This document shows positions 43,856 through 52,956 of a DNA stretch of 64,000 nt, piece after piece. Under the pieces are notes generated by a model. It was not told where the DNA came from and ran no database searches. It saw nothing but the letters and a program-made list of their open reading frames with translations. Origin of the DNA: Cloacibacterium caeni (GTDB lineage: Bacteria > Bacteroidota > Bacteroidia > Flavobacteriales > Weeksellaceae); NCBI RefSeq assembly GCF_907163105.1, contig NZ_OU015321.1, positions 1,798,001 to 1,862,000 on the forward strand, in the 5' to 3' direction. The translations under genes were made by a program, and so were the position numbers. Positions within the stretch are counted from its first letter, which is position 1. Each line of letters begins with the position of its first letter.

Positions 43856-45757
43856 TTATTTAATGGTATATGTTCTAAAATCTAACATTCTAATTTTTCC
43901 TAAATCTAGCAAAAAGATGAGCACTTCTTGAATTTTTTCTCTGGAATATTCTAACAAAATTGCATTTAAATCATCTAAAGTAGCTGGTTTTTGCTGTAGA
44001 ATATCTAGAATCCGTCTTTCTGCACTAATGGCATTGATTTTAGGGTTTTTGGCGGTGCAAACATAGCAATTTCCGCAGTTTTTCGTCTCTTTTTCGCCGA
44101 AATAAGTAAGAATAAGTTTCATTTTACAGCAATCATGATTTCTGGTATAAAACTTCATTTCTTCCCATTTCTGCAATTTATTTTTCTGAATTTGCTCGAA
44201 AAGATTCCACCATTTCCCAGAAAAAGTTCGGTCTTCTCTGGGTTTCAAAAATTTGATAGAATCTAAACTTCCGTCTAGATAATCTATATATCCTTTTTGG
44301 TGAATTTCTTTCAGTCTTTCTTTAAGTTCTTGCGCACCAACTCCCAATTTTTTGCAAGTATTCGCTTCACTAAACTGAACTCTGTGCGTAGACAAACCGT
44401 CAACACATCTGAGCAATAATTCTATAAAATAGCTGTCTTTTCTATGCAAATTTTCTAAATCACTTACCTCAAATTTCAATTCTAAAGTTGATAAATTTTT
44501 AGAAGTATTGAGATAAATTAACTCTTGATTATGCAGAAAATTTAGTACATTTCTAATCTTGGCTTGAGAGATTTTAGTAAAGTTTTGAATTTTAGAAATA
44601 TTCAGTTCAAAAACATTTTCAGGCAATTCATTTTCTGCAATCATAAATGTAGAATACAGATAAGAAATTACTTTCAAAAACTCTGATTTAGAAGGAGTTT
44701 GATTATAAAAAACATCATCTAAATTCAGTAATTCTTGCTCATTCCAAAGTAAAAAAGCATAACTTTTCTCGCCATCTCTACCTGCTCTTCCGATTTCCTG
44801 ATAGTAGTTTTCTAAGGATGGTGCTGGTGAAAGATGAATTACAAATCTCACATTTTCTTTATCAATTCCCATCCCAAAAGCGTTGGTAGAAATCAATACA
44901 TTCTGGTTGCTTTTGAGCCATTTTTCTTGCTTCTGATGTTTTTCTTTCACAGAGAGTCCTGCGTGAAAAAAATCTACATTTTTGAGTTTATTTTTTTGCA
45001 AAAATTCTGTCAGATTTTCGGCTTCTTTTCTGGTTCTGGTATAAATAATCCCTGAATTTTGGTTGTGTTTTAGCAAATCTAAAACTCTCTGGTATTTATC
45101 TGCTACTTCATCATTAAAAATGCTGATATTCTCTCTTTTAAAACTTTTTCTAAAAATTTGATATTGAGTAAATCCCAATTTTAGTTTAATGTCTTCTAAA
45201 ACTTTGGGAGTTGCTGTAGCGGTAAGCGCAAGGCAAGGAACATTCTTAAAAAGTGTTCTAAAATTTTTAATATTTTGATAACTCGGTCTGAAATCTTGTC
45301 CCCATTCAGAAATACAATGTGCTTCGTCTACTGCAATAAAAGAAATCTGAATTTCTTCTATTCTTTCTAAAAACTGACGATTCTGAAGCCTTTCTGGAGA
45401 AATATAAAGCAATTTGGTAATTCCTTCGATACACCTTCCATAAATTTCTTCTTGTTGTAATTCATCTAATTCAGAACTTAAATACTCTGCTTCTATTCCT
45501 CTTAATTTCAACTGCTGAACTTGGTCTTTCATTAAAGCCAAAAGTGGAGAAATCACCAAACAGGTTCCTTCTAAAACCAACGCTGGAAGCTGATAACAAA
45601 GAGATTTACCACCACCAGTAGGTAAAAGTGCAATGGTATCTTTACCCGCAATAACCGCATGAATAATGTCTTGTTGTGAATCCCTGAAATCTTGATACCC
45701 CCAAAAGTGAGTAAGGGTTTTCTGTGTGAGTTCAGCTAAATGATGAGAAGATTGCAT
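43856..45757 (-). CDS. recQ: ATP-dependent DNA helicase RecQ
   Basis: A 633-residue superfamily 2 helicase. Walker A TGGGKSLCYQ, the DEAH box VDEAHCISEWGQDFR, motif VI YYQEIGRAGRDG, and the zinc cysteines of the RQC domain (C-C-C-C around DCCKMKL and NCGNCYVC) are present; the HRDC domain is not evident. It acts in recombination and repair. Confidence 0.93.
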   Translation of the reverse strand: MQSSHHLAELTQKTLTHFWGYQDFRDSQQDIIHAVIAGKDTIALLPTGGGKSLCYQLPALVLEGTCLVISPLLALMKDQVQQLKLRGIEAEYLSSELDELQQEEIYGRCIEGITKLLYISPERLQNRQFLERIEEIQISFIAVDEAHCISEWGQDFRPSYQNIKNFRTLFKNVPCLALTATATPKVLEDIKLKLGFTQYQIFRKSFKRENISIFNDEVADKYQRVLDLLKHNQNSGIIYTRTRKEAENLTEFLQKNKLKNVDFFHAGLSVKEKHQKQEKWLKSNQNVLISTNAFGMGIDKENVRFVIHLSPAPSLENYYQEIGRAGRDGEKSYAFLLWNEQELLNLDDVFYNQTPSKSEFLKVISYLYSTFMIAENELPENVFELNISKIQNFTKISQAKIRNVLNFLHNQELIYLNTSKNLSTLELKFEVSDLENLHRKDSYFIELLLRCVDGLSTHRVQFSEANTCKKLGVGAQELKERLKEIHQKGYIDYLDGSLDSIKFLKPREDRTFSGKWWNLFEQIQKNKLQKWEEMKFYTRNHDCCKMKLILTYFGEKETKNCGNCYVCTAKNPKINAISAERRILDILQQKPATLDDLNAILLEYSREKIQEVLIFLLDLGKIRMLDFRTYTIK

Positions 45758-45797
45758 TTGGTAAATTTAAGAATTTAGTTTAAAATTTTGCATAAAA

Positions 45798-45822
45798 AAA
45801 GCTGCGATAAACGCAGCTTTTA
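45798..45822 (-). terminator. Terminator after the first OmpA-family gene
   Basis: AAAGCTGCG and CGCAGCTTT arms with A and T runs lie directly downstream of the 45839-47341 gene, upstream of recQ. Confidence 0.85.
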
Positions 45823-45838
45823 GTATTGATTTTAAAAA

Positions 45839-47341
45839 TTATTTTTTAATGATTAATTTCGTAGGAATGTCATTTTTTGGTATAGAATTCCATTCAGAAT
45901 CTAAAACGTATTTTACCTGAACTTTTCTATCTTGTAGTCTTTCTTCATCAGATGCTGTTTCGGCAACTTTAGCTTCAGCCTCTCCCATACCTTTTGATTT
46001 AATCTGAGATGGATCAACCCCTCTTTTTTCTAATTCTTTAACTACTTCTGCAGCTCTAGCTCTAGAGAGTGCCAAATTGTAAGCATCGGTTCCTTTTTTA
46101 TCAGTATGACCTATTAACAAGTAAGTACCACCTTGAGAACTTTTAATTATCTGAGCAGCTAAATCTAATTTAGAATAAGATTCTGGTCTTACAGTAGCTT
46201 TACTGAAATTAAACAGAACATCTCTTAATGCAAGTTCTATATCTGTAGCTAATTTACTTTTATCTACTGCTACTACTTTAGGACAACCGTTATTTTCTAC
46301 TGGACCAGGAACAGTAACGCATTTATCATTTAAGTCTATTACTCCGTCTAAATCTGCATCTAATGCTACACCAGCTCCATCTACTCTTGCTCCCATTGGT
46401 GTATCTAATTGTCTATCCCAATCATCACAAACTCCATCATTATCAGTATCACCTTTTTTACAAACTTCTACATCTACATTTTTGTTATCTAAAACATCTA
46501 GTTTGTAATAAATTTCTTGTAATGGATCATGCCACATTAAATGTGATTGATGTTTTCCTAGTTTTAAAGAAATACCCAAAGTTGCATTAAAGAAATTATC
46601 AGAAACTTGATCTTCTCTTAAGTTTACAGGACTATCATAACCATTATAACCTAGGTCTTCGCTTCCTAGATAATTACCACCTCCATCAAAAGAATCATCT
46701 CCAGTTACTACGTACATTACTCTACCTTCGATATCAATTCTTCTATTTACTTTGAATTTAAGACCAGCTCCGGCTTGTCCGAAAAGTGAACCTACTGAAA
46801 ATCCATTATCAGTAATTAATGGCGCAGAAGAAGAACCTTCATCTTGTCTGTATGCTTTATAAGATAAAGCACCAATACCTGCATAACCATGTAACGCCCA
46901 TCTGTATGGAGAATGATTATCTACTCTTCTTAGTAAATTAGAGAAGTTAATATCTCCGATTAAAGATATCGATTGATATTTAGTTTTAGCACCTACATTA
47001 GTAGCCACTGTACCTTCATCTATCTTAGCTAAACCTTGTTTAGTTTCTCCTAAGTCATATTGAAGGTTTAAACCAAAGGCATGGGTAATAGCTTTATCTA
47101 TACTTAAATATGCAGAGTAGCCAAATAGGTTTTTCCCAGCTCCATTTTTGATAGAAGTTAAATCTCCTGACTGAATTAAAGGAACACCAAATCCAGCCGA
47201 GATTGACCAATCGTTAAATTTTTTATCTTTTTGTGTAAAAGGTTTATTTTGGTCTCCTACATAAAAGTTATCATTTTGTTGTGCTGTAACTGACAAAGGC
47301 AGAAGAATTGCTAATGTCAAAGTTGCAAAATTTATTTTCAT
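45839..47341 (-). CDS. OmpA-family outer-membrane protein, copy 1
   Basis: A 500-residue protein: signal peptide to about VTAQ, a beta-barrel (about 20-280), then TSP3-like calcium segments (DTDNDGVCDDWDRQ, DADLDGVIDLND), then a C-terminal OmpA peptidoglycan-binding domain (about 370-480, with LIGHTDKKGTDAYNLALSRARAAEV). It tethers the outer membrane to peptidoglycan. It is a tandem paralogue of the next gene, with nearly the same architecture. Confidence 0.9.
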   Translation of the reverse strand: MKINFATLTLAILLPLSVTAQQNDNFYVGDQNKPFTQKDKKFNDWSISAGFGVPLIQSGDLTSIKNGAGKNLFGYSAYLSIDKAITHAFGLNLQYDLGETKQGLAKIDEGTVATNVGAKTKYQSISLIGDINFSNLLRRVDNHSPYRWALHGYAGIGALSYKAYRQDEGSSSAPLITDNGFSVGSLFGQAGAGLKFKVNRRIDIEGRVMYVVTGDDSFDGGGNYLGSEDLGYNGYDSPVNLREDQVSDNFFNATLGISLKLGKHQSHLMWHDPLQEIYYKLDVLDNKNVDVEVCKKGDTDNDGVCDDWDRQLDTPMGARVDGAGVALDADLDGVIDLNDKCVTVPGPVENNGCPKVVAVDKSKLATDIELALRDVLFNFSKATVRPESYSKLDLAAQIIKSSQGGTYLLIGHTDKKGTDAYNLALSRARAAEVVKELEKRGVDPSQIKSKGMGEAEAKVAETASDEERLQDRKVQVKYVLDSEWNSIPKNDIPTKLIIKK

Positions 47342-47372
47342 GATGTTGTATTTTTAAATTGAAAGATTAAAA

Positions 47373-48836
47373 TTATTGAGCCGCTTTGAAATAAACTCTT
47401 CTGTTGGCTTCATTTTTCCATTCTGGACACTTAGTAGCAGGGTTACATTCTGGATATTTAAGGTCTTTTTCACCTCTACCTTCTGTAATAAGAATATCTG
47501 GATTCACCCCTTTACCAACTAAATAATTCTTCACTGCATTTGCTCTTCTTTGAGATAAATCAAAGTTATAGCTATCAGACGCTCTAGTATCAGTACCACC
47601 GATTACATAGAACTTAACTGTAGAATTTAGCTTTTTAATAATTTCTGCAGCATTGTCTAACTTAGCATAAGACTGAACTCTGATTATATCTTTATTCAAT
47701 TCGAATTCAATTCCTTCAAATCTATTAATTTCTTCAATAATTTCTAGAGTTTCGTCTACTAAGTAAGGACATCCTTTATTCTTAGCCAATCCAGGAACGG
47801 TTACACATGCGTCATTTAAATCTATTACACCATCTAAGTCCATATCTAGCGCTTTACCAGCACCATCTACTCTAGCTCCTAAAGGTGTGTCTAGCTCACG
47901 ATCCCAATCATCACAAACACCATCTTTATCAGCATCTCCTCTTTCACAAATGATAGGCTCTACTGATCTTCCATCTAAAGCTATAACTTTTCTAAGCGCT
48001 TCATTATTGGCGTCATACCAAGATAAATGGGTATTATGTTTTCCTAATTTTATCGTCACTCCTACATTGGCTACAATCATATTATCAGAAAAATTTTTCT
48101 TTATTTGATTGTAAACTCCATCTGGCGTTTCTCCTCCACCATCAAATTCATCATCACCAGAAATAATATACATCACTCTGGTGTCAATATCAATTCTTCT
48201 TGAAAGATTATATTTTACACCTGCTCCTCCTTGATAAAAGAATGAATCTATTCTAAAAGGTTGTTTAAATTTTTGATAATTTTCATCTATCGTATTTCCG
48301 TTTGGCAATGTAGACAAAGGCTTATCATCATCTCTTTCGAACTCATAACCTTGTAATCCAATTCCTGCATAACCATGTAAAGACCATCTAAAAGGTGATT
48401 TATTGTCTGTTCTTCTAAAAAAATTAGAAAAATTTACGTCTCCTAATAAACTTACTTGATTGTATCTCGTAGTAGCCACACCTAAACCATAAGAAGGTCT
48501 GGTAATGATTCTGCCAGTTTGCTTAGTTTTGCCAGTTTGGTATTGCAGTTCTAGCCCAAATTTATCACTAATTTGTTTTGCAAGTCCTACATAAGCATTC
48601 CATCCGAAATTTTTACCATCTTGGTTAAGAGAAGTTAAATCTCCGTGGTGCATAATAGATGTACCACCTCCTAAAGTGATAGCCCAATCATTATACCTTT
48701 TAGCTTTGTTGTCAAATTTTGACACTTTAGCAGAGCCAGAGGTGAACGTGTTGGGATACACACTATTTTCCTTGTTATCTTGAGCTAAGAATAAGCTAGG
48801 AAAAGATAACAATAGTGTTAATAAACCTAATTTCAT
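47373..48836 (-). CDS. OmpA-family outer-membrane protein, copy 2
   Basis: A 487-residue paralogue of the neighbouring gene: signal peptide ending near FLAQ, beta-barrel, calcium-binding DADKDGVCDDWDRE and DMDLDGVIDLND repeats, then an OmpA domain (FEGIEFELNKDIIRVQSYAKLDNAAEII...). The C-terminal part differs from copy 1 (RGEKDLKYPECNPATKCPEW, with two Cys). The arrangement shows a tandem duplication followed by divergence. The gap to copy 1 is 31 bases. Confidence 0.9.
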   Translation of the reverse strand: MKLGLLTLLLSFPSLFLAQDNKENSVYPNTFTSGSAKVSKFDNKAKRYNDWAITLGGGTSIMHHGDLTSLNQDGKNFGWNAYVGLAKQISDKFGLELQYQTGKTKQTGRIITRPSYGLGVATTRYNQVSLLGDVNFSNFFRRTDNKSPFRWSLHGYAGIGLQGYEFERDDDKPLSTLPNGNTIDENYQKFKQPFRIDSFFYQGGAGVKYNLSRRIDIDTRVMYIISGDDEFDGGGETPDGVYNQIKKNFSDNMIVANVGVTIKLGKHNTHLSWYDANNEALRKVIALDGRSVEPIICERGDADKDGVCDDWDRELDTPLGARVDGAGKALDMDLDGVIDLNDACVTVPGLAKNKGCPYLVDETLEIIEEINRFEGIEFELNKDIIRVQSYAKLDNAAEIIKKLNSTVKFYVIGGTDTRASDSYNFDLSQRRANAVKNYLVGKGVNPDILITEGRGEKDLKYPECNPATKCPEWKNEANRRVYFKAAQ

Positions 48837-48846
48837 ATTTGTGTTT

Positions 48847-49269
48847 TTATTTTATATTCAAACTATCTAGTAGAGCCTTAGAAAATTCCCTTTCACATAA
48901 ATGCTTATGATGAGGGATTTTCAGTTTCTTAGATTCAAAATTAATATTGTTAAATGTTACAATATCAATATCTATTATCCTATCAATATAACCTCCTACT
49001 GCAGATGAATCATGCTCTCTTCCCATCTCTTTTTCCATAGTTTTCACCATAGCAAGGAAACTATAAGGCGAGAGTGTGGTAGTTAAGCCTAATGCAATAT
49101 TACGAAAAATATTTGTACTTTCAAACTCTACTGCTTTAGTTTCTATCATTTCTGATGTTTTTATAATTTTTCCCAAGCAATTTTCTATTTTTGCAATCGC
49201 TAGGTTTAAATTAGCCTCTGTATCCCCTAAATTGCTACCGAGTAACAAAACCACGTAGTGTAACGACAT
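48847..49269 (-). CDS. folK: 2-amino-4-hydroxy-6-hydroxymethyldihydropteridine pyrophosphokinase
   Basis: A 140-residue HPPK of folate biosynthesis. LLLGSNLGDTEANLNLAI, KTMEKEMGRE and the RIIDIDIVTF Asp motif are the family signatures. It is slightly shorter than the E. coli enzyme (159). It is divergent from sppA. Confidence 0.93.
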   Translation of the reverse strand: MSLHYVVLLLGSNLGDTEANLNLAIAKIENCLGKIIKTSEMIETKAVEFESTNIFRNIALGLTTTLSPYSFLAMVKTMEKEMGREHDSSAVGGYIDRIIDIDIVTFNNINFESKKLKIPHHKHLCEREFSKALLDSLNIK

Positions 49270-49299
49270 ATTAATAAATAATTAAGTTTTTAAAAATTT

Positions 49300-51051
49300 A
49301 TGAAAGATTTTATAAAAAATGTATTTGCAAATATAGTAGCCATTCTTTTAATCGGAATAGTTTTATTTGGGTTTATAGTATTGTTTTTTGTTGCAAGTGC
49401 GATGAGCAGTGACCAAAAACCTTACGTAGATAGTAATTCTGTTCTTACCCTCAATTTTAACGGAAACGTTATCGATTCTTACACCGAAAAAGAAGAAAGC
49501 ATTTTCGATTTTGGAAAAAGCAAAGATGTACTGCTATTAGATGTGATCAACGCCATTAACAATGCTAAAAATGATGAAAAAATAAAAGGCATAAGTATAG
49601 AAGCTGACAATTTACCAGCAGGAATTACTCAAGTTGATGACATTAGAGCGGCCATCGAAGATTTTAAGAAATCAGGAAAATTCGTGTATGCTTACGGAAA
49701 TAACATGTCACAAAAATCCTATTATTTAGCTTCAGTAGCAGATAAAATTTACCTCAATCCTGTGGGAATGATAGAACTCAAAGGAATGTCTACAGAAGTA
49801 ACTTTCTTAAAAGATTTTGCTGCAAAATACGGAATTGGAGTAGATGTCATTAGACACGGAAAATTCAAAGCTGCAGTAGAACCATTTATCAGAAATGACA
49901 TTTCTCCTGAAAATAAAGAACAACTTTCTACACTTCTTAATGACATTTGGGGAAATATATCTACTAAAATTAAGGTTTCTAGAAAATTAGATGATGCTAC
50001 TTTCAAAACCGCAGTAGACAGTTTGTATGGTTTTATGCCAGAATTAGTCGTGAAAAATAAATTAGCAGACCAACTTTTACAGAAATCTGAATACGAAAAC
50101 CTAATTAAAAAACAACTCAAGTTAAAGTCTGACGAAAAAATCAACAGAATTTCTGTAAATAAATACATAAAATCACTAGACGAAGAAGAAAGTAGTGACA
50201 ACAAAATTGCAGTTCTTTATGCCGCTGGAGAAATTTTCAATGGTGACGAATATCAAAATATTCACTCTGAAAAATATGTAAAATACATCAAAGATTTAGC
50301 AGAAGATGATGATATAAAAGCAGTGGTTTTACGTGTAAATTCACCTGGTGGAAGCGGAAATGCTTCAGACGAAATCCTATTTGAATTACAACAACTTAAA
50401 CTCAAAAAACCGCTAGTAGTTTCTTTCGGTGATTATGCAGCTTCTGGCGGTTATTATATCTCTATGGCTGCTGATAAAATCTATTCTTCACCTAATACTT
50501 TAACGGGTTCTATCGGCGTTTTTGGCATGATTATGAATTTTAAAGATTTAGCCAATAGAAACGGAATTCGCTCTGACATTGTTTCTACGAATGCGAATTC
50601 GCAAGTTTACTCGCCACTTTCTGGAGCAGCTCCTGGAACTATTCCTATTTTAACCAGAAGCGTGGAAAGCACTTATAAAAGATTTGTATATTTTGTAACT
50701 CAAAACAGAAAAAAATCTTTTGAACAGATTGACGCAATTGGCGGTGGTAGAGTTTGGAGCGGAACCAGAGCAAAACAATTAGGTTTAGTAGATGAATTAG
50801 GCTCGCTTCAACAAGCAATTAATTATGCTGCTACCAAAGCAAAATTGAAAGACTATTCACTAGACAGTTATCCTAGAAAATCTAGTCCGCTAGAAGAATT
50901 CTTCAAACAAACTGAGGAAGATGAAATCGCAGCAAGAGTGATTTCTAAAAAAGTAGGAAAAGAAAACTATGAGCTCTTCCAAAAAATCACCAATCCGAAA
51001 CTGAATAATGGAGTACAAATGGCACTACCTTATCAAATTACGATTAAATAG
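49300..51051 (+). CDS. sppA: Signal peptide peptidase SppA, 67-kDa type
   Basis: A 583-residue membrane-anchored serine protease that clears cleaved signal peptides. One N-terminal membrane helix is followed by two homologous protease domains; the Lys general base is K190 (HGKFKAAVEPF) and the nucleophile S382 (DYAASGGYYISM), as in E. coli SppA. The length matches the double-domain form. Confidence 0.94.
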   Translation: MKDFIKNVFANIVAILLIGIVLFGFIVLFFVASAMSSDQKPYVDSNSVLTLNFNGNVIDSYTEKEESIFDFGKSKDVLLLDVINAINNAKNDEKIKGISIEADNLPAGITQVDDIRAAIEDFKKSGKFVYAYGNNMSQKSYYLASVADKIYLNPVGMIELKGMSTEVTFLKDFAAKYGIGVDVIRHGKFKAAVEPFIRNDISPENKEQLSTLLNDIWGNISTKIKVSRKLDDATFKTAVDSLYGFMPELVVKNKLADQLLQKSEYENLIKKQLKLKSDEKINRISVNKYIKSLDEEESSDNKIAVLYAAGEIFNGDEYQNIHSEKYVKYIKDLAEDDDIKAVVLRVNSPGGSGNASDEILFELQQLKLKKPLVVSFGDYAASGGYYISMAADKIYSSPNTLTGSIGVFGMIMNFKDLANRNGIRSDIVSTNANSQVYSPLSGAAPGTIPILTRSVESTYKRFVYFVTQNRKKSFEQIDAIGGGRVWSGTRAKQLGLVDELGSLQQAINYAATKAKLKDYSLDSYPRKSSPLEEFFKQTEEDEIAARVISKKVGKENYELFQKITNPKLNNGVQMALPYQITIK

Positions 51052-51078
51052 CAAAACATTTCCATCCATATTAAAACG

Positions 51079-51116
51079 AAATCGCCGATTCAGAAATTTT
51101 GAAACGGCGATTTTAA
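51079..51116. terminator. Terminator between sppA and ftsY
   Basis: AAATCGCCG and CGGCGATTT arms around a 17-base loop with a T-run lie between convergent genes. Confidence 0.75.
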
Positions 51117-51134
51117 TTTTATAAAGTATATTTC

Positions 51135-52088
51135 TTATCTCTTTTTAAAAAAAGAATCTACAAATTCTTCACCATTAAATAATTGCAAATCTTCCATTTT
51201 TTCTCCTACTCCAATGTATTTTACAGGAATCTGAAACTGGTCTGAAATCCCAATAACTACACCTCCTTTCGCAGTTCCATCTAGCTTTGTCACTGCAAGA
51301 GCGGTAACTTCTGTAGCTGCCGTAAATTGTTTTGCCTGTTCAAAAGCGTTTTGACCAGTAGAACCATCTAAAACCAATAAAACTTCGTGTGGCGCTTCTG
51401 GCAAAACCTTCTGCATAACACGTTTAATTTTAGAAAGCTCATTCATCAAGTTGATTTTATTATGCAATCTTCCCGCAGTATCTATAATGACTACATCTGC
51501 GTTTTGTGCTACAGCACTTTGAACCGTGTCAAAAGCTACAGAAGCAGGATCAGAACCCATATTTTGCTTTACAATAGGAACTCCTACTCTTTCACTCCAA
51601 ATCACCAATTGATCTACTGCTGCCGCTCTAAAGGTATCTCCAGCTCCTAAAACCACTTTCAAACCTTGTGACTTAAACTGATTTGCCAATTTGCCAATCG
51701 TAGTTGTTTTTCCTACACCATTTACTCCAACTACCATAATTACATATGGCTTTTTGGTTTCGTCAATATTTTTGGTTTGAGAATGCGGATTTTCTAAAAG
51801 CAAAGCCGAAATTTCTTCACGAAGAATTTTATCCAATTCAGACGTGTTTACATATTTATCTCTTTCTACTCGCGCTTCTATCCTTTCGATGATTTTTACA
51901 GTGGTATTTACACCTACATCAGAAGCAATAAGGACTTCTTCTAGCTCATCTAGAACCTCATCATCTACTTTAGACTTTCCGATTACAGCTCTAGAAATTT
52001 TATCAAAAAAACCTTGACTCGATTTTTCTAAACCTTTGTCTAGAGATTCTTTTTCCTCTTTTTTAAATATTTTTTTAAACCAACTCAT
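51135..52088 (-). CDS. ftsY: Signal recognition particle receptor FtsY
   Basis: A 317-residue SRP receptor GTPase. The short acidic/basic A domain (1-30) is much shorter than in E. coli, and the NG domain follows. GTP motifs are VGVNGVGKTTTIGKLA, GDTFRAAAVDQL, DTAGR and TKLDG, plus GVGEKMEDLQLF at the end. It follows DUF4295, rpmG and rpmB on the same strand, a conserved Bacteroidetes order. Confidence 0.96.
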   Translation of the reverse strand: MSWFKKIFKKEEKESLDKGLEKSSQGFFDKISRAVIGKSKVDDEVLDELEEVLIASDVGVNTTVKIIERIEARVERDKYVNTSELDKILREEISALLLENPHSQTKNIDETKKPYVIMVVGVNGVGKTTTIGKLANQFKSQGLKVVLGAGDTFRAAAVDQLVIWSERVGVPIVKQNMGSDPASVAFDTVQSAVAQNADVVIIDTAGRLHNKINLMNELSKIKRVMQKVLPEAPHEVLLVLDGSTGQNAFEQAKQFTAATEVTALAVTKLDGTAKGGVVIGISDQFQIPVKYIGVGEKMEDLQLFNGEEFVDSFFKKR

Positions 52089-52096
52089 ATATTAGA

Positions 52097-52177
52097 TTTG
52101 AGATTTGAGATTTACTCACGAATTTTTTATTATAATTTTGGAGTTCGTGAATGCTCCGCATTTGAGATTTGAGATTT
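52097..52177. repeat. Repeat-flanked inverted repeat upstream of ftsY
   Basis: TTTGAGATTTGAGATTT occurs at 52097-52113 and 52161-52177, flanking TCACGAA (52116-52122) and TTCGTGA (52144-52150), which form an inverted repeat. It lies in the 195-base gap between DUF4295 and ftsY; a compact repeated cassette. Confidence 0.6.
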
Positions 52178-52283
52178 CTAAACCAAATCGTTAAAATTGT
52201 TTTTAAAACTTTAGGTTCACAAAGATAACAAAAAAACTACCCAAAAAATTGAGTAGTTTTATATGTTTATACAAGACGTAGAA

Positions 52284-52436
52284 TTATTTTTTTAAATAAG
52301 CTTCTACATCGTCTGCATTCATTACTTTTTCTTCGAAAACGTAAGCTCCAGTCTTAGGAGATTTTACCATTTTCACAACTTTGGTCATTTTTTTAGACTG
52401 ACCTGATTGAAGCGTTGCAACAACTTTCTTTGCCAT
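52284..52436 (-). CDS. DUF4295 family small basic protein
   Basis: A 50-residue protein, MAKKVVATLQSGQSKKMTKV at the start and VMNADDVEAYLKK at the end. It matches DUF4295, which sits between rpmG and ftsY in Bacteroidetes and is a candidate small ribosome-associated protein. It is basic and Lys-rich. Nothing more is known. Confidence 0.87.
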   Translation of the reverse strand: MAKKVVATLQSGQSKKMTKVVKMVKSPKTGAYVFEEKVMNADDVEAYLKK

Positions 52437-52455
52437 CTTTTAATATTTTTAAAGA

Positions 52456-52638
52456 TTACTTGATTTCTTTGTGAACTGTATATTTCTTAAGAACCGGATT
52501 GTACTTTTTAAGCTCTAATCTTTCCGTAGTGTTCTTTTTATTTTTTGTGGTGATGTATCTAGACATTCCAGCCACACCTGTTTCTTTGTGCTCTGTGCAC
52601 TCAAGAATTACTTGAACTCTATTTCCTTTCTTAGCCAT
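52456..52638 (-). CDS. rpmG: 50S ribosomal protein bL33
   Basis: A 60-residue ribosomal protein of the large subunit E-site region. [19 protein letters not shown] and the [18 protein letters not shown] stretch are typical. The zinc-binding CxxC pairs of L33 are reduced to one Cys, so it is the zinc-free type. It is 6 bases after rpmB. Confidence 0.95.
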   Translation of the reverse strand: MAKKGNRVQVILECTEHKETGVAGMSRYITTKNKKNTTERLELKKYNPVLKKYTVHKEIK

Positions 52639-52644
52639 TTCTTA

Positions 52645-52881
52645 TTATTTTAAAAATCCGTTTCTTGTTGCTCTTTCAATCGCCTCCTCGATACCAATTT
52701 TATTGATAACTCTCAAACCATGAGCAGAAACTCTTAATGTTACGCTTTTTTCTTGCTCTGGAAGATAAAATGTCTTCTCTAATAAATTAATTTCAAAACG
52801 TCTTTTCGTTTTGTTATTTGCGTGAGAAACGTTGTTTCCTACCATTGCACGCTTACCTGTTATTTGGCAAATTCTTGACAT
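52645..52881 (-). CDS. rpmB: 50S ribosomal protein bL28
   Basis: A 78-residue ribosomal protein; [32 protein letters not shown] at the start and [20 protein letters not shown] at the end. It is the first gene of the rpmB-rpmG-DUF4295-ftsY group, with a good promoter at 52922-52952. Confidence 0.96.
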   Translation of the reverse strand: MSRICQITGKRAMVGNNVSHANNKTKRRFEINLLEKTFYLPEQEKSVTLRVSAHGLRVINKIGIEEAIERATRNGFLK

Positions 52882-52921
52882 ATCTCGATGTTCTTTTTTA
52901 CTACTATGTATTTTGAGTGTG

Positions 52922-52952
52922 CAAAATTATAGATATTTTTTTGAACTCACAA
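52922..52952 (-). promoter_or_regulatory. rpmB promoter
   Basis: Minus-strand TTG (52950-52952), a 20-base spacer and TAATTTTG (52922-52929), 40 bases upstream of the rpmB start. Confidence 0.7.
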
Positions 52953-52956
52953 ATTT

